Counted from the stretch's first letter, positions 53,107 through 63,931 are shown. The stretch is 64,000 bases of DNA from an uncultured bacterium (GCA_903895695.1 CAITUY010000152.1:27841-91840), one strand, 5' to 3'. The notes: a model not told the origin generated them from the sequence alone. Numbers and translations: made by a program.

Positions 53107-54408
53107 CTCCCCAAGCCGCTCCAGGACCGACGGCACAGCCTCGGCAGATGCACCGATAGCGAACGCATCTTGCAGCAAGGCCTGGGCCTCGTCCAGTTGG
53201 GATTCGCGGGCCGCGTGTAGCACACACAACGGCTGCCCTGCCTCCACCCGCTCGCCCCGCTGAACGAGGCCGCTCACCCCCGCGCCGGGGTCCACGGCAT
53301 CCGTTGTCTTGGTGCGGCCCGCACCCAATACAAGGCAGGCCCGCCCCACGCAACCGGCATCGACGCCCACGACGACGCCGGCCGCCGGGGCCCGCAACTC
53401 GTGCCGGCAGGCGCTCACGGGCAGGCGCTCCGGCTTGTCGACAGCCTGCACGTCTCCGCCGTGTCGGCGAACCATATCGCGGAACACGTCCAGCGCGCGG
53501 CCGGACGCCAGCGCCTCCTGACAACGATGCCGGGCAGAGGCGGCATCGCGCGCCAGACCGGCCAGAGCCAGCATCTCCGCGCCGAGGCTGACCGTCAGTT
53601 CGACGACATCCGCCGGACCGCCCCCGCGCAGCACATCAATCGTCTCGCCTATCTCCAAGGCGTTGCCCGCGGTGCGACCCAGCGGGTCATCCATGGCCGT
53701 CAGCAAGGCCGTTACGCGGATGCCCATGGCTGTCCCGGTCCGCACGAGTGACTCTGCGAGGGCTCGGGCCTGCTCGCGGGTCTGCATAAAGGCGCCGCGC
53801 CCGCACTTCACGTCCAGCACGAGCCCATCCAGACCCTCGGCCAGTTTCTTGCTCATGATGCTGGCGGTGATCAGGGGAATGGAGGGGACCGTGCCGGTGA
53901 CATCACGCAAGGCATAGAGTTTGCGGTCCGCCGGGGCCAGGCGGTCGGTCTGACCGATGATCGAACAGCCGCAATCGCGCACGACGCCCAGGAACTCGGC
54001 TGTTGATAAGTTTGTTCGGTAGCCGGGAATCGACTCCAGTTTATCGAGCGTGCCGCCGGTGATACCGAGCCCGCGGCCGGAAATCATGGGAACGGCCACG
54101 CCGCAGGCGGCAACCATGGGGGCCAGTGGCAGCGAGATCTTGTCGCCGATCCCACCCGTGGAATGCTTGTCCACCTTGGGCCTGGGGATCGACGACGTAT
54201 CCAGCCGGTCGCCGGACTCCAGCATGGCCCGGGTCAACGCAGCCGTCTCCTCCCCGGTCATGCCGCGGAAATACACGGCCATGGCGAACGCCGCCATCTG
54301 GTAATCGGGGATACTGCCAGCGGCGAACCCGTCGACAAACCACCGGATCTCGTCAGCCGTCAACGCAAGTCCGTCGCGCTTCTTCTCGATTAACCACTGC
54401 GGGAGCAT
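53095..54408 (-). CDS. deoA: Thymidine/pyrimidine-nucleoside phosphorylase
   Basis: A 437-residue nucleoside phosphorylase of glycosyltransferase family 3 with the signature KHSTGGIGDK at 81-90. IEKKRDGLALTADEI opens the helical domain as usual. It splits thymidine or uridine to base and sugar-1-phosphate. ATG 54408 gives the family's normal N-terminal length; ATG 54420 would add four residues. Its last codons fall in the heptamer array. It is the first gene of the salvage operon deoA-punA-cdd-cca-nucleotidyltransferase. Confidence 0.9.
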   Translation of the reverse strand: MLPQWLIEKKRDGLALTADEIRWFVDGFAAGSIPDYQMAAFAMAVYFRGMTGEETAALTRAMLESGDRLDTSSIPRPKVDKHSTGGIGDKISLPLAPMVAACGVAVPMISGRGLGITGGTLDKLESIPGYRTNLSTAEFLGVVRDCGCSIIGQTDRLAPADRKLYALRDVTGTVPSIPLITASIMSKKLAEGLDGLVLDVKCGRGAFMQTREQARALAESLVRTGTAMGIRVTALLTAMDDPLGRTAGNALEIGETIDVLRGGGPADVVELTVSLGAEMLALAGLARDAASARHRCQEALASGRALDVFRDMVRRHGGDVQAVDKPERLPVSACRHELRAPAAGVVVGVDAGCVGRACLVLGAGRTKTTDAVDPGAGVSGLVQRGERVEAGQPLCVLHAARESQLDEAQALLQDAFAIGASAEAVPSVLERLGESDQ

Positions 54409-54623
54409 ATGGGCCACCATAGGCCCAACCGGGGCCGGTGTCAAATGCGCCCGTCAGGGGATAATCCGGCCAGGTGGATCGGTTCATCTTGCCGTCGCTC
54501 CATCGTGGCGGGAAACCGGTTGGACTCCCTCGGCGTCCGGCAGTATAGTGCGGCCCATGGGCCTGTGCATTGTCCACTGCGGGATATTGCCGGTCCGATG
54601 ACTGGGTAGAAGGGAGTTGCCCC

Positions 54624-55172
54624 ATGGCCACTGAGAAACCGGACCTGATCGCCACTGATGCGTCTGCTGGAACCGCCGAAAACCCGGCGGACACCAATGA
54701 AGTCGTTTACTTTGAAGGCAGCCCCGCCCTGCGCGGCTCCCTGGGCCGTCTCCTGGCATGCGGCATCCTGGGCGCGGGATTCACCGTAGGCGGCGCGATG
54801 CTGCGTTCAGAAGGTTGGTGGGTGCCAGCGGTCGGCGTCGTGCTCGCCGTCGCCACGATCGCCATACCTATAGTCTTGATCCGCAGCGTGCGCTACCGCA
54901 TTACCAGCTTCCGCATCGACTATGAGCGGGGCGTGTTGTCCAAGGACATCGACACGCTGGAACTGTGGCATGTGGAGGATCTGACATTCCATCAGTCACT
55001 GCTGGACCGCGTCCTGCGCACGGGCACGATCACTGTCCTGTCCCACGACGAGACCACACCCCGGTTGCTCCTGCAGGCTCTCCCCAACCCGAGGCCTGTC
55101 TTTGAAGCCCTCAAACAACGGATCATCACCGTGAAACGGCAGCGCGGCGTCATCAAGCTGGATGCGGGCTGA
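54624..55172 (+). CDS. Membrane PH-domain (bPH2-like) protein
   Basis: A 182-residue protein with two hydrophobic helices (about 40-58 and 67-85) followed by a bacterial PH-type beta domain (RYRITSFRIDYERGVLSKDIDTLELWHVEDLTFHQSLLDRVL). The last signature is typical of bPH2/YdbS-like proteins, whose role is unknown. AGAAGGGAG precedes ATG 54624. It is divergent from deoA and its stop is adjacent to the next start, so it pairs with the exported protein downstream. Confidence 0.8.
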   Translation: MATEKPDLIATDASAGTAENPADTNEVVYFEGSPALRGSLGRLLACGILGAGFTVGGAMLRSEGWWVPAVGVVLAVATIAIPIVLIRSVRYRITSFRIDYERGVLSKDIDTLELWHVEDLTFHQSLLDRVLRTGTITVLSHDETTPRLLLQALPNPRPVFEALKQRIITVKRQRGVIKLDAG

Positions 55173-55173
55173 C

Positions 55174-56574
55174 ATGAAAACCCCTTGGCGGCATCTGACC
55201 CTCCTTGCTTTCAGCCTGCCTGGGCTTGCGATCGCCGCCGGCTTGGCGCCGACCAACTCACTGCCCGCGTTGCGGCAGCAGTTCGAACAGGCCATCAGCG
55301 ATGCAGGGAACACGTATGCCCAACGCACGGCCGACAGGACGGGACACTATGTCGAATCGATCGAAACGCTGGAGGCCAAACGACGGCAGGCCGGCGACCT
55401 GGATGCGGTCGTGGCCCTGCGCCAGGAACGCGCGCATTTTTTGGCGACCACGAACGTCGATCTCGGTGACGCCCGTGCCGAGCACCGGGATGTTCGTAAC
55501 CTCAAACAGCAGTACCTGAGCCGACTGACCCGTTTCGCCGAGCAGCGCGACCAGGCGATTGGCGCCGCCGCCCAAGCCTACACGAACCAACTCGTGCTCC
55601 TGAAAGTGCAACTGACGCGCGCCGGGAAAACACGCGAGGCACTGCTGGTCCAGGACGAGGCGGCCACGGTCGGCCAGGACCCGCGCGTGCAGGCCGCCAC
55701 GCTCGCCCGCTACACGAACCCCGAGACGCCCGAAGGCGCGTCAGCGACCACCTCGGCGCCGCCCGCCGCCGTCGAGTCGGCCGGCAGCCTCGCCCGACTG
55801 CTGGAGGAGTCGATCGTCTCGTTCCGGTTCACGGATGCCGAACTGGACGCGCCAGCCGAACTCCTGACACGGCTCGCGCAGCGTTGCCAGAGCCACGGCG
55901 TGCGCCTGCGCGTGGCGGCGGCCCGCCTCAATGTGAAGTCCGCCCAGGCCGAGAATGGAGTGCCGAAGTTCGTCCTGGGCCCGCGTACCGGCCCGGCCAG
56001 GTCGAAGGGACGGAGTAAGACCTACACGTTCGACAGCGTGTCGTTGCGCACGGTGCTCCAGGCCTTCTGCGCGGGGGCGGGCCTCGGCTACACGATCGAC
56101 AACGACAACAGCGCAATTGTCCTGGTCGACGACGCCGATCCCAAGGCTACCTGGACGGCTGACCCGCACTCGGCCGGCGAGATCCTCCGCGACCTGCAGG
56201 CCGTCGAATCGCGCCGCGCGCACATCGGCCGCGAGCTGCTGTTCACGGGTGAAGTCACAGGGACCCTCCAGGGACTGAACGAATTCGTGCTCACGCTAAA
56301 GGACGGAACCCGCCTAGGCCTGCCGATCACGGCCGCCAATCGCGTACGGTTCGAACGCATCCGTGGCGCCATAGGAACGGCGGAAAAACGCGACCGCAAT
56401 GGCGTGGACGTGACTGCCCTGGCCACGATCCGCCCCGACTCATCGGCCCAGGGACTTGTGCTCGGGGATGCTGTCGTGCTTGAGATTTACGGGGCGGGCA
56501 ACTATGATGTTTCTGTTTCTGCCGGACCGACCGCATCACCGGCGCGCCCGATTCGACGGATTGGGGAGCCGTAG
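55174..56574 (+). CDS. Exported protein of unknown function
   Basis: A 466-residue protein with a signal peptide (about 1-22). A helical, Gln/Arg-rich region (about 30-165) is followed by a linker and a segment near 275-315 (YTFDSVSLRTVLQAFCAGAGLGYTIDNDNSAIVL) that resembles a secretin/TonB N-terminal (STN)-like fold. A beta-rich C-terminal half follows (LLFTGEVTGTLQGLNEFVLTL). I do not recognise the family; similar exported proteins occur in PVC genomes. It starts one base after the PH-domain gene's stop, so the pair is likely a functional unit. Confidence 0.6.
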   Translation: MKTPWRHLTLLAFSLPGLAIAAGLAPTNSLPALRQQFEQAISDAGNTYAQRTADRTGHYVESIETLEAKRRQAGDLDAVVALRQERAHFLATTNVDLGDARAEHRDVRNLKQQYLSRLTRFAEQRDQAIGAAAQAYTNQLVLLKVQLTRAGKTREALLVQDEAATVGQDPRVQAATLARYTNPETPEGASATTSAPPAAVESAGSLARLLEESIVSFRFTDAELDAPAELLTRLAQRCQSHGVRLRVAAARLNVKSAQAENGVPKFVLGPRTGPARSKGRSKTYTFDSVSLRTVLQAFCAGAGLGYTIDNDNSAIVLVDDADPKATWTADPHSAGEILRDLQAVESRRAHIGRELLFTGEVTGTLQGLNEFVLTLKDGTRLGLPITAANRVRFERIRGAIGTAEKRDRNGVDVTALATIRPDSSAQGLVLGDAVVLEIYGAGNYDVSVSAGPTASPARPIRRIGEP

Positions 56575-56634
56575 CGGCCCCCTGCCACGGGGCACGCGGT
56601 CATAGAAACGGAACCGTTCCAAGGACTGATCACC

Positions 56635-57000
56635 ATGTTGTCGACGATGCTGAAAGCGAAATTGCACGGTGCACGCGTCACCCGTTCCGATCTGGATTAC
56701 GAGGGAAGCCTGACCATCGACCAGGATCTGATGGATTATGTCCGCATCCTCCCCTACGAGAAGATTCTCGTCGCGAACCTTGAAAACGGCAATCGCTTTG
56801 AGACATACGCGATCGTGGGTAAACCCGGCTCGGGGGATATCTGCCTCAACGGCGCCACCGCGCACCTGGGCAAGATCGGGGACCGGCTTACGATCTTCAC
56901 GTTCGGCCTGATCCCGACGGAGGAGGCGGCCCAGCACCGGCCGCGCGTGCTCCGTGTCGGCGCGGACAACAAGCCCGAGGGCGGACTGAAGCCCGTGTAG
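56635..57000 (+). CDS. panD: Aspartate 1-decarboxylase
   Basis: A 121-residue pyruvoyl-dependent enzyme making beta-alanine for pantothenate. Self-cleavage occurs at G24-S25 (YEGS), giving the pyruvoyl group, and the usual RVT, ITIDQDLMDY and NGAAAH-like (NGATAHLG) motifs are present. AAGGA lies 9 bp before ATG 56635. It converges on clpX with a 17-bp gap. Confidence 0.95.
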   Translation: MLSTMLKAKLHGARVTRSDLDYEGSLTIDQDLMDYVRILPYEKILVANLENGNRFETYAIVGKPGSGDICLNGATAHLGKIGDRLTIFTFGLIPTEEAAQHRPRVLRVGADNKPEGGLKPV

Positions 57001-57017
57001 CGCGAGACGCGTCCCGC

Positions 57018-58283
57018 CTAGGCCGCGTCGGCCGCCTTGGCCAGCGTAACGGTCCGAGCCGTGACCATGGGCTTGGTCACGTGGAATTCGCGAACGTCGC
57101 TACGCCGGGGGACCTCAAACATGATTTCGAGCATGAGGCTCTCGAGGATGGCCCTCAGACCGCGCGCGCCGGTCCCCTTCTTCATGGCGATGCGAGCCAA
57201 CTCGCGCAGCGCGTTCTCGGCGAACGACAGCTTCACGCTCTCCATGGCGAGCAACTTCTGATACTGCCGGATCATGGCGTTTTTCGGTTCGACCAGGACG
57301 CGGACCAGATCGTCTTCGGTCAGGGGCTCGAGCGACGTCACGACCGGCAGGCGCCCCGTGAATTCGGGGATCATGCCGTATCGCATCAGGTCCTCGGGCT
57401 CGACCCGCAATTCAACCTTGTCGCCGGCCGAGGCATCCTGGCTGGTGCCGAATCCCAACGCCCGGCGGCCGATGCGCCGCTTGAGGATATCGTCCAGCCC
57501 GACGAAGGCCCCGCCGCATACGAAGAGGATGTGCTGCGTGTTGATCTTCAGGTATTCCTGCTGGGGATGCTTGCGGCCGCCTTGGGGCGGGACATTGGCC
57601 GTTGTGCCTTCCAGAATCTTAAGCAGGGCCTGCTGCACGCCTTCACCGGAGACGTCGCGCGTGATCGAGACGTTTTCCGTCTTGCGGGCGATCTTGTCGA
57701 TCTCGTCGATATAAATGATGCCCCGTTCGGCCCGGGCAATGTCGTAGTCGGCGGCCTGGATAAGACGCAACAGGACGTTCTCGACATCCTCGCCGACATA
57801 ACCGGCCTCGGTCAAAGTCGTGGCGTCCGAGATGCTGAACGGTACGTCGAGACAACGGGCCAGCGTGCGCGCCAACAGCGTCTTCCCGGTTCCCGTGGGG
57901 CCGATCAGGAGAATATTGCTTTTCTCGATCTCGACATCGTGAAACTCCCGCTGCGCTTCCACGTGCGCGCCCTGCTGGAGCCGCTTGTAGTGGTTGTGGA
58001 CGGCCACCGCGAGCACCTTCTTGGCGTGTTCCTGGCCCACCACATACTGATTGAGAAAAGCGAATATCTCGTGCGGTTTCGGCACGGGTTTCGCCGGCGT
58101 CGCCACCGGTTTCGCGGGACCCGCCACGGGCGGGCGGCCCTCTTTCTGCAAAACCCCGTTGCAGACGCCGATGCAGTCGGCGCAAATGAAGACGCCACCG
58201 GGTCCGGCCAGCAGTCGGCCGGCTTCCTGGGAGGGGCGTCCGCAAAACGAACAAGCAGGCTCGCGTTGTTTAGTCTTCGCCAT
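57018..58283 (-). CDS. clpX: ATP-dependent Clp protease ATP-binding subunit ClpX
   Basis: A 421-residue AAA+ unfoldase. The zinc-binding domain has C11, C14, C34 and C37, and an Ala/Pro/Lys-rich linker is at about 55-70. Walker A GPTGTGKT is at 128-135 and Walker B is [11 protein letters not shown]. The IGF loop region ([10 protein letters not shown]) is present for docking to ClpP. AGGAG lies 6 bp upstream of ATG 58283. It follows clpP by 9 bp. Confidence 0.97.
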   Translation of the reverse strand: MAKTKQREPACSFCGRPSQEAGRLLAGPGGVFICADCIGVCNGVLQKEGRPPVAGPAKPVATPAKPVPKPHEIFAFLNQYVVGQEHAKKVLAVAVHNHYKRLQQGAHVEAQREFHDVEIEKSNILLIGPTGTGKTLLARTLARCLDVPFSISDATTLTEAGYVGEDVENVLLRLIQAADYDIARAERGIIYIDEIDKIARKTENVSITRDVSGEGVQQALLKILEGTTANVPPQGGRKHPQQEYLKINTQHILFVCGGAFVGLDDILKRRIGRRALGFGTSQDASAGDKVELRVEPEDLMRYGMIPEFTGRLPVVTSLEPLTEDDLVRVLVEPKNAMIRQYQKLLAMESVKLSFAENALRELARIAMKKGTGARGLRAILESLMLEIMFEVPRRSDVREFHVTKPMVTARTVTLAKAADAA

Positions 58284-58292
58284 GGTTGGCTC

Positions 58293-58910
58293 CTAGGCGG
58301 TCTTGACAGGAACCTTGCGGCTGGCCAGGACGGCATCTATCAGCCCGTACTCACGCGCCTCATCGGCCGACATGAAGAAATCGCGATCCGAATCCCGGGT
58401 GATCGTATCGAGCGGCCGGCCGGTGTGGAAAGCCAGGATGGCATTGAGCCGGTCGCGCAGCCGGAGGATTTCCTTGGCCTGGATGCTGATATCCGCGGCC
58501 TGGCCCTGCACGCCGCCCCAAGGCTGATGGATCATGATGCGTGCGTTGGGCAGGGCAAAGCGTTTCCCCTTGGCGCCAGCCGCCATCAGGACAGCGCCCA
58601 TGCTGGCCGCCTGGCCGACGCAATACGTGGCCACGTCGCACTTGAGAAACTGGATCGTATCGTAGATGGCCATCCCCGCTGTCACCGATCCGCCCGGTGA
58701 ATTGATGTAGAGGCTGATGTCCTTTTCGGCATCCTCACTCTGCAGGAAGAGCATTTGCGCAATGATCAGGTTGGCGAATTCGTCGTCAATCCCAGTCCCG
58801 ATGAAAATGATGCGGTCCTTGAGCAGACGCGAATAGATGTCATATGCCCGTTCGCCACGCCCGGTCTGTTCGACGACCATGGGAACGAGCATCTGGTTGC
58901 TGGAGATCAT
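58293..58910 (-). CDS. clpP: ATP-dependent Clp protease proteolytic subunit ClpP
   Basis: A 205-residue serine protease. The catalytic triad is Ser103 (QAASMG), His128 (MIHQPWGG) and Asp177 (TRDSDRDFF). The length and the [14 protein letters not shown] motif are typical. AAAGGA precedes ATG 58910. It lies in the order tig, clpP, clpX that is common in bacteria. Confidence 0.97.
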   Translation of the reverse strand: MISSNQMLVPMVVEQTGRGERAYDIYSRLLKDRIIFIGTGIDDEFANLIIAQMLFLQSEDAEKDISLYINSPGGSVTAGMAIYDTIQFLKCDVATYCVGQAASMGAVLMAAGAKGKRFALPNARIMIHQPWGGVQGQAADISIQAKEILRLRDRLNAILAFHTGRPLDTITRDSDRDFFMSADEAREYGLIDAVLASRKVPVKTA

Positions 58911-58927
58911 GGTTGTATCCTTTCCGT

Positions 58928-60235
58928 TTAGGCCGGTTCGATCGCCGCCGCGCCGTGCAGCAGGTCAAGTGTCTTGTCCAACCGCAGACTTCGCTTAAGG
59001 GCTTCCAGCCCGTCACGCTTTTCGAGATCCGCGCGCAGGCGCTGCTGGGGCATGCCGTGACGCTCAGCCATCTCGACGATTCGCTTGTCGACCTCGGCAT
59101 CGGTCACGGTCACGGTCTCGGCCTCCGCCACGCGCGACAGGACGTAGTCCATACGCACGCGATCGGTGGACGACTGGGCGGCACGGTTGAAAATATCGTC
59201 ACGATGGGCTTCGATCTGGTCCTTGGTTACGCCGCGACGGACGTTCTCGGCGACCACGTCGCGGATGATGTGGCGGGCCTGTTCCTCGACCACCGATTGC
59301 GGGAGGTCAGGCAGCGGCGTCTGCTCGAGCAGCCACTTCAGGATTTCGTCCTTCTGGCGGCCGATCTCGGCAGCCTCGGCGGAGGCCTGCAGGTTCTGGC
59401 GAACCATGTCGCGCAAAGCGTCCATCGACGTGGCGCCGGCAGCTTTGGCGAAATCGTCATCCATCTCGGGCAGTTTGCGCTCGCGGACCATGGTCACGGT
59501 CAGAGCGTAGATGGCCTCATGGCCGGCCAGCGTGGTGACCGCGAAATCCGCAGGCCAGACAACCTTCAGTTCGCGGGTCTGGCCCACGGTGGCGCCCTCG
59601 AGGGCCTTGACGATGCCCGGTAAAAATTCATGGCCTTCCAGCAGAAGCACCCAGAAGTCCTTGCCTTGCCCGAGCTCAGCACGCTCCGGCGCAAATTCAG
59701 CCACCGGCTTGCCGTCGCATGTGCCGGCATAGTCGATGACGACAATGTCGCCCTTGGCGGCCACGCGCGCGGGATTGTCATCGAACTTGCCCTGCCGGTC
59801 ACGAAGGTTGCCGAGAACCTGCTCGATATCCTCGGGCTTCACCTCGACCTTGTTGGCCTTGACCGCGATCCCCCGGTATGCCGGCAGCGCGAAGTCAGGT
59901 TCGACGTCGACGGTGACGCGGAAGGTCAGCGGCATACCCTTCGCCACCTGGACGTCGGTGACATCGATGACGGCTACGGGCTTGAGCTTCTGTTCGCCAA
60001 TCGCCTCGCGATAGGCCACCGGCACGAGCCGCTCGCGCGTCTCGTTAAGAATCTCCTTGGCGAAGTTGCGCTCGGCGATCGCGGCGGGCGCCTTGCCGGG
60101 CCGAAACCCCTGGATGCGCGCATGCTTCGCGAATTCGTTGACCACCTTGCGATACTCCGTCGCCACCCCGTCGGCCGGTACCTCGATCGTGAGAACCTTC
60201 CGGCAGGGATTGACCTGTTCAACCGTGACCTTCAT
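58928..60235 (-). CDS. tig: Trigger factor
   Basis: A 435-residue ribosome-associated chaperone with peptidyl-prolyl isomerase domain. The ribosome-binding signature GFRPGKAP is near 43-50 and the FKBP-like domain near 160-245 ([18 protein letters not shown]). Length is normal. AGGAG lies 5 bp before ATG 60235. It is upstream of clpP. Confidence 0.95.
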   Translation of the reverse strand: MKVTVEQVNPCRKVLTIEVPADGVATEYRKVVNEFAKHARIQGFRPGKAPAAIAERNFAKEILNETRERLVPVAYREAIGEQKLKPVAVIDVTDVQVAKGMPLTFRVTVDVEPDFALPAYRGIAVKANKVEVKPEDIEQVLGNLRDRQGKFDDNPARVAAKGDIVVIDYAGTCDGKPVAEFAPERAELGQGKDFWVLLLEGHEFLPGIVKALEGATVGQTRELKVVWPADFAVTTLAGHEAIYALTVTMVRERKLPEMDDDFAKAAGATSMDALRDMVRQNLQASAEAAEIGRQKDEILKWLLEQTPLPDLPQSVVEEQARHIIRDVVAENVRRGVTKDQIEAHRDDIFNRAAQSSTDRVRMDYVLSRVAEAETVTVTDAEVDKRIVEMAERHGMPQQRLRADLEKRDGLEALKRSLRLDKTLDLLHGAAAIEPA

Positions 60236-60284
60236 GCATCTCCTTCAGTTTCCGCTCATTTTCATTATGACAACTCAGGTCGAC

Positions 60285-60326
60285 AGAATTCAGGAGTCAG
60301 AATTCAGACTCCCGACTTCACTCCTT
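60285..60326. repeat. Heptamer array AGAATTC
   Basis: Units are AGAATTC, AGGAGTC, AGAATTC, AGACTCC, CGACTTC and ACTCCTT. It spans the 3' end of rho (stop at 60318) and the gap before tig. Confidence 0.8.
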
Positions 60327-61898
60327 CATCGCCATCAGGAACTCGGCGTTGCTGCGCGTCTTCTTCAGACGGCCGACGATGAGTTCCATTGCCTCGACCG
60401 GAGGCACGCCGTTGATGGCGCGGCGCAAAATCCAAATCTTACTCAGCTCGTCGGGATGGAGCAATAGCTCTTCCTTGCGGGTGCCGGATTTCTCGATGTT
60501 GATGGACGGGAAGACGCGCTTGTCGACCAGGGTGCGGTCGAGGCACAGTTCCATGTTGCCCGTGCCCTTGAATTCCTCGAAAATCACTTCATCCATGCGG
60601 CTGCCTGTATCCACGAGGGCCGTGGCAACGATCGTCAGGCTGCCGCCGTGCTCGATGTTGCGGGCCGCACCGAAGAACCGCTTGGGCTTGTGCAGCGCGT
60701 TGGCGTCCACGCCGCCGGAGAGAATCTTGCCGCTATGCGGCTGCAGCGTGTTATAGGCGCGCGCCAGACGGGTGATACTATCGAGCAGGATCACCACGTC
60801 GCGACCGCATTCCACCATGCGCTTGGCCATCTCGATGACCATTTCAGCGACCTGAACGTGCCGCTCGGGCGGCTCGTCGAAGGTCGAGCTCAACACCTGC
60901 GCCTTGGTATTCCGTTCCATGTCCGTCACTTCCTCGGGCCGCTCGTCGATGAGCAGCACGATGAGATGGGCGCCGGGATGGTTGGCCGAAACACTGTTGG
61001 CGATCTTCTGAAGCAACACGGTCTTGCCCGTGCGCGGCGGGGCCACGATCAGGCCGCGTTGCCCCATGCCGATAGGCGTGAACAGGTCCATGACACGCAT
61101 CGAGATCTCTTCCTGCTCGCGTTCCAGCAGGAATCGCCGGTCGGGGAACAGGGGTGTCAGATTCTCGAACGGGATTTTGGACTTGGACTTGTCTGGATCG
61201 TCGCCATTGACCCGGTCGACCTTGAGCAGCGCAAAAAAGCGTTCCTTGTCCTTGGGGGACCGGATCTCGCCCTCAACCAGGTCACCGGTCCGCAGGGCGA
61301 ACCGGCGGATCTGCGACGGCGACACATAGATGTCCTCGGGACAGGGGAGGTAGTTGTAGTACGGCGAGCGCAGGAAACCAAACCCGTCGGGCAGGATCTC
61401 CAGCACGCCCCGGCCGTGCAATGAGCCGTTGACACGCGCGTTGGCCCGCATGATCTCGAAGATCAACTCGTGCTTGCGCAAGGCGCCGAGTTCGACGAGG
61501 CCATAGGTCTCGGCCATCGTGTTCAGGTCGATCACCGTCTGCTTCTGAAGCTCGAACAGGTTGAGCGCCTGGGGCTTGCCCTGGGGCCGCTGGGGCGCCT
61601 GCGGCAGGGGCGGAAGAGCGCCGTTGGGTGACATCTGCGGTGGCGGCGTGGCGGCTGAGACCGGGGGTTGCTGCGGGGCAGCCGGATCCGGCGCGGGAAT
61701 GTCGGGCCGGGGGGCCGGCGTCCACGCGTTGTCACCGTTACTCATGAGGCCACCGGCCTGGGGCAGGATCACAGGCGGCTGGTTCGAAGACTGGGGGTGG
61801 GGACGGCCGCCGCGATCGCGACCGCCTCGCGGCGGGCGGCCCCGGCGCCCACGATGTTCCGGTCGATTCTGATTGTCGTTGCGTTCGTCCATGGTCAT
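60318..61898 (-). CDS. rho: Transcription termination factor Rho
   Basis: A 526-residue hexameric RNA helicase. An Arg/Gly- and Pro-rich N-terminal extension (about 1-110, [15 protein letters not shown]) precedes the Rho N domain, then the cold-shock-like RNA-binding domain (about 165-240, [15 protein letters not shown]), Walker A APPRTGKT (286-293) and [15 protein letters not shown]. The long basic N-terminus is common in high-GC and PVC Rhos. ATG 61898 overlaps the coaE stop (ATGA). Confidence 0.95.
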   Translation of the reverse strand: MTMDERNDNQNRPEHRGRRGRPPRGGRDRGGRPHPQSSNQPPVILPQAGGLMSNGDNAWTPAPRPDIPAPDPAAPQQPPVSAATPPPQMSPNGALPPLPQAPQRPQGKPQALNLFELQKQTVIDLNTMAETYGLVELGALRKHELIFEIMRANARVNGSLHGRGVLEILPDGFGFLRSPYYNYLPCPEDIYVSPSQIRRFALRTGDLVEGEIRSPKDKERFFALLKVDRVNGDDPDKSKSKIPFENLTPLFPDRRFLLEREQEEISMRVMDLFTPIGMGQRGLIVAPPRTGKTVLLQKIANSVSANHPGAHLIVLLIDERPEEVTDMERNTKAQVLSSTFDEPPERHVQVAEMVIEMAKRMVECGRDVVILLDSITRLARAYNTLQPHSGKILSGGVDANALHKPKRFFGAARNIEHGGSLTIVATALVDTGSRMDEVIFEEFKGTGNMELCLDRTLVDKRVFPSINIEKSGTRKEELLLHPDELSKIWILRRAINGVPPVEAMELIVGRLKKTRSNAEFLMAMKE

Positions 61899-62485
61899 GC
61901 TCCCCGAATTGTCCTCATCACATCGTCCGTCTGCTGCCGGAGCAGTTCGCGCGATCCACCGTTGAAAATCACAAAGTCGGCCCGTTCCGTCTTGCGGATT
62001 TGGGGCCACTGGCTCGCCATACGCCGGCGCGCCTCTTCATCCGACAGCCCGCGTTCCGCGAGTCGCCGGCGCTGGTCCGCCTCAGGCGCGGCCACGCAGA
62101 CAACCCGATCCCAGTTCGTCTCATCGCCGATCTCGTACAACAGCGGGATAACGGCTGCGGCCACCGGCACCGCCGCGCCCCGGGCCGCCAGCCAGGCGCG
62201 TAATCGACGCAGAATCTCGGGATGCGTCAGGGCATTCAGGTCGGCCAGCCGTCGCTCATCACCGAACACCACGTTGCCGAGCCGGACGCGGTCAATCGCG
62301 CCACCCGGTCCCACGATCTCTCTGCCGAACCGCTCCACCACAGCCTGATAGACAGCCTCGCCCGGCGCCAGGACCGCGTGTGCCAGCGTATCGGCCTCGC
62401 ACACCGGAATCCCCAGTTCGGCCACGTACGACGCCACCAGGCTCTTCCCGCAGGCAATGCCGCCTGTTATAGCGATCCTTACCAT
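61895..62485 (-). CDS. coaE: Dephospho-CoA kinase
   Basis: A 196-residue P-loop kinase making CoA, the last step of the pathway that panD also feeds. The P-loop is [10 protein letters not shown] (usual GGIGSGKS), and [14 protein letters not shown] and the C-terminal motif are typical. ATG 62485 starts MVRIAITGG. It heads the housekeeping run coaE, rho, tig, clpP, clpX on the minus strand. Confidence 0.93.
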   Translation of the reverse strand: MVRIAITGGIACGKSLVASYVAELGIPVCEADTLAHAVLAPGEAVYQAVVERFGREIVGPGGAIDRVRLGNVVFGDERRLADLNALTHPEILRRLRAWLAARGAAVPVAAAVIPLLYEIGDETNWDRVVCVAAPEADQRRRLAERGLSDEEARRRMASQWPQIRKTERADFVIFNGGSRELLRQQTDDVMRTIRGA

Positions 62486-62690
62486 GAAACCCAAAACACA
62501 CGGATGAAGGCAACCCCTGCGCGGCGGGCCCTACGTCCCATCCGAAGATCACGCAGGATAAGATGGAATCACATTAAAAGGGATGAGATTGGTTGGGACA
62601 CACCGGAACAAGGTATGGCAAGTAAAACGGCGCTATAATACAGGAAGCGCCAGCCATGTCAACACGAATTTATGGGCTTCGAAGACGTCC
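62486..62690. other. Intergenic region upstream of coaE, flanking the insertion sequence
   Basis: About 205 bp separate coaE from the left outer end of the IS (309 bp to the transposase start). A perfect TATAAT lies at 62634-62639 on the plus strand, but I see no matching -35, so a promoter is only possible. No other gene is seen. Confidence 0.4.
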
Positions 62691-62777
62691 GAGTTGCGCC
62701 ACATTAGATGTTACCGAAGGGAAGGAGGTGGACGGGAGGGAGAGAGACGGTTGCGCCATAATTGATGTTACCGAAGG
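62691..62777. repeat. IS left end: outer and inner repeat copies
   Basis: Copies of TTGCGCCA-N9-TTACCGAAGG begin with GAG at 62691 and with GG at 62749. The offset between them is 58 bp. Confidence 0.9.
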
Positions 62778-62794
62778 AAAGGGAACATTCAGCT

Positions 62795-63931
62795 ATGGTC
62801 AGCCAGTCGAAGCGGGAGTATCTCGCCCGGATCAAGGATCGTTACCGGCACGCGGGCAGGAGGGGCAAAAGCCGCATTTTGGACGAGTTTTGCGAGGTGT
62901 GCGGTCATCATCGCAAGCATGCGATCCGGTTGCTGCGCGCGGACAGCAGGACCCGCAAAAAGAAGCCGGGGCGACCCTGCCGATGTGGCCCGGCTGAAAT
63001 CCGAGTCCTGGAGGACATTTGGCTGGCCGCCGATCGGCCATGCTCCGCGCGGCTGATCGGCATGATCACGCTGTGGCTTCCTTACTACGAAAAGCGGCAC
63101 GGCTATCTGGAAGCCTCCAGTCGCGAGAGGCTCCTGAAGGTCAAGCCCAGGACACTCGACCGACTGTTGCGTGTTGTGCGCCAAAAGCACGGGTCCAAGG
63201 GACTTTGCGGAACCCGGCATGGCGACTACCTCAAGAGTAATATCCCGGTCAAAATCCGCCACGATGATGTGACTACCCCGGGGTTTATCCAGGCGGATAC
63301 GGTGGCCCACTGTGGCGGATCGCTGGAGGGCAATTTCGTCTGGAGCCTTACCTTTACGGATGTTCTGACGGGTTGGACCGAGAACGGGGCTGTCTGGAAC
63401 AAAGGCGAGGGTGGCGTTCACCAACTGCTGCGCACCATTGAGCAGCGTCTACCGTTTCGGATCCGGGGCTTTCATACGGACAACGGCGGTGAGTTCATCA
63501 ACCATCATCTGCACAGTTATTACCGCAACCGCCCCATTCCCGTCGAAATGACGCGGGGCCGCGCCGGCCGGAAGAATGACAACCCGCATGTCGAACAGAA
63601 AAACTGGACTCATGTCCGGTTGTTGCTCGGCTATCAGAGAATCGAAAACCCAGCATTGATTGAGGACATCGACCTGCTCTACCAAGCCTCTAACCTGCTG
63701 AACAACTTCTTCGGCGCCAACCGACGGCTGGTCTTCAAAGAAAGGCGCGGTGCCCGGTACTACAAACGCTACGACGACCCCACCACTCCGTGCCAAAGGC
63801 TCCTGACTTGCGGCCATCTCAACCAGGCGGAGCTAACCCATCTGACCGAGATGATGCTCAACCTCGACCCCTACAAACTGCGTACCCTCATCGACGCCAA
63901 ACGACACGCAATCCTCAGCCAGCTTCGGTAA
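62795..63931 (+). CDS. IS transposase, DDE/rve integrase core
   Basis: A 378-residue transposase with an N-terminal helix-turn-helix-like region and a basic linker (RKKKPGRP), followed by a retroviral-integrase-type core. The acidic residues are in IQADTVAH, FHTDNGGEF and HVEQKNW, with about 37 residues between the second Asp and the Glu. The combination DTVAHCGG, TDVLTGWTE and RKNDN-HVEQKNW is characteristic of a widespread integrase-core group whose family label I cannot confirm. ATG 62795 starts MVSQSKREYL. Its TAA stop lies inside the right inner repeat. It appears intact. Confidence 0.9.
   Translation: MVSQSKREYLARIKDRYRHAGRRGKSRILDEFCEVCGHHRKHAIRLLRADSRTRKKKPGRPCRCGPAEIRVLEDIWLAADRPCSARLIGMITLWLPYYEKRHGYLEASSRERLLKVKPRTLDRLLRVVRQKHGSKGLCGTRHGDYLKSNIPVKIRHDDVTTPGFIQADTVAHCGGSLEGNFVWSLTFTDVLTGWTENGAVWNKGEGGVHQLLRTIEQRLPFRIRGFHTDNGGEFINHHLHSYYRNRPIPVEMTRGRAGRKNDNPHVEQKNWTHVRLLLGYQRIENPALIEDIDLLYQASNLLNNFFGANRRLVFKERRGARYYKRYDDPTTPCQRLLTCGHLNQAELTHLTEMMLNLDPYKLRTLIDAKRHAILSQLR

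Noticed and set aside
62634..62639. Strong promoter at TATAAT
   Set aside because: No acceptable -35 element lies 16-18 bp upstream and no plus-strand gene begins soon after, apart from the IS, which has its own ends.
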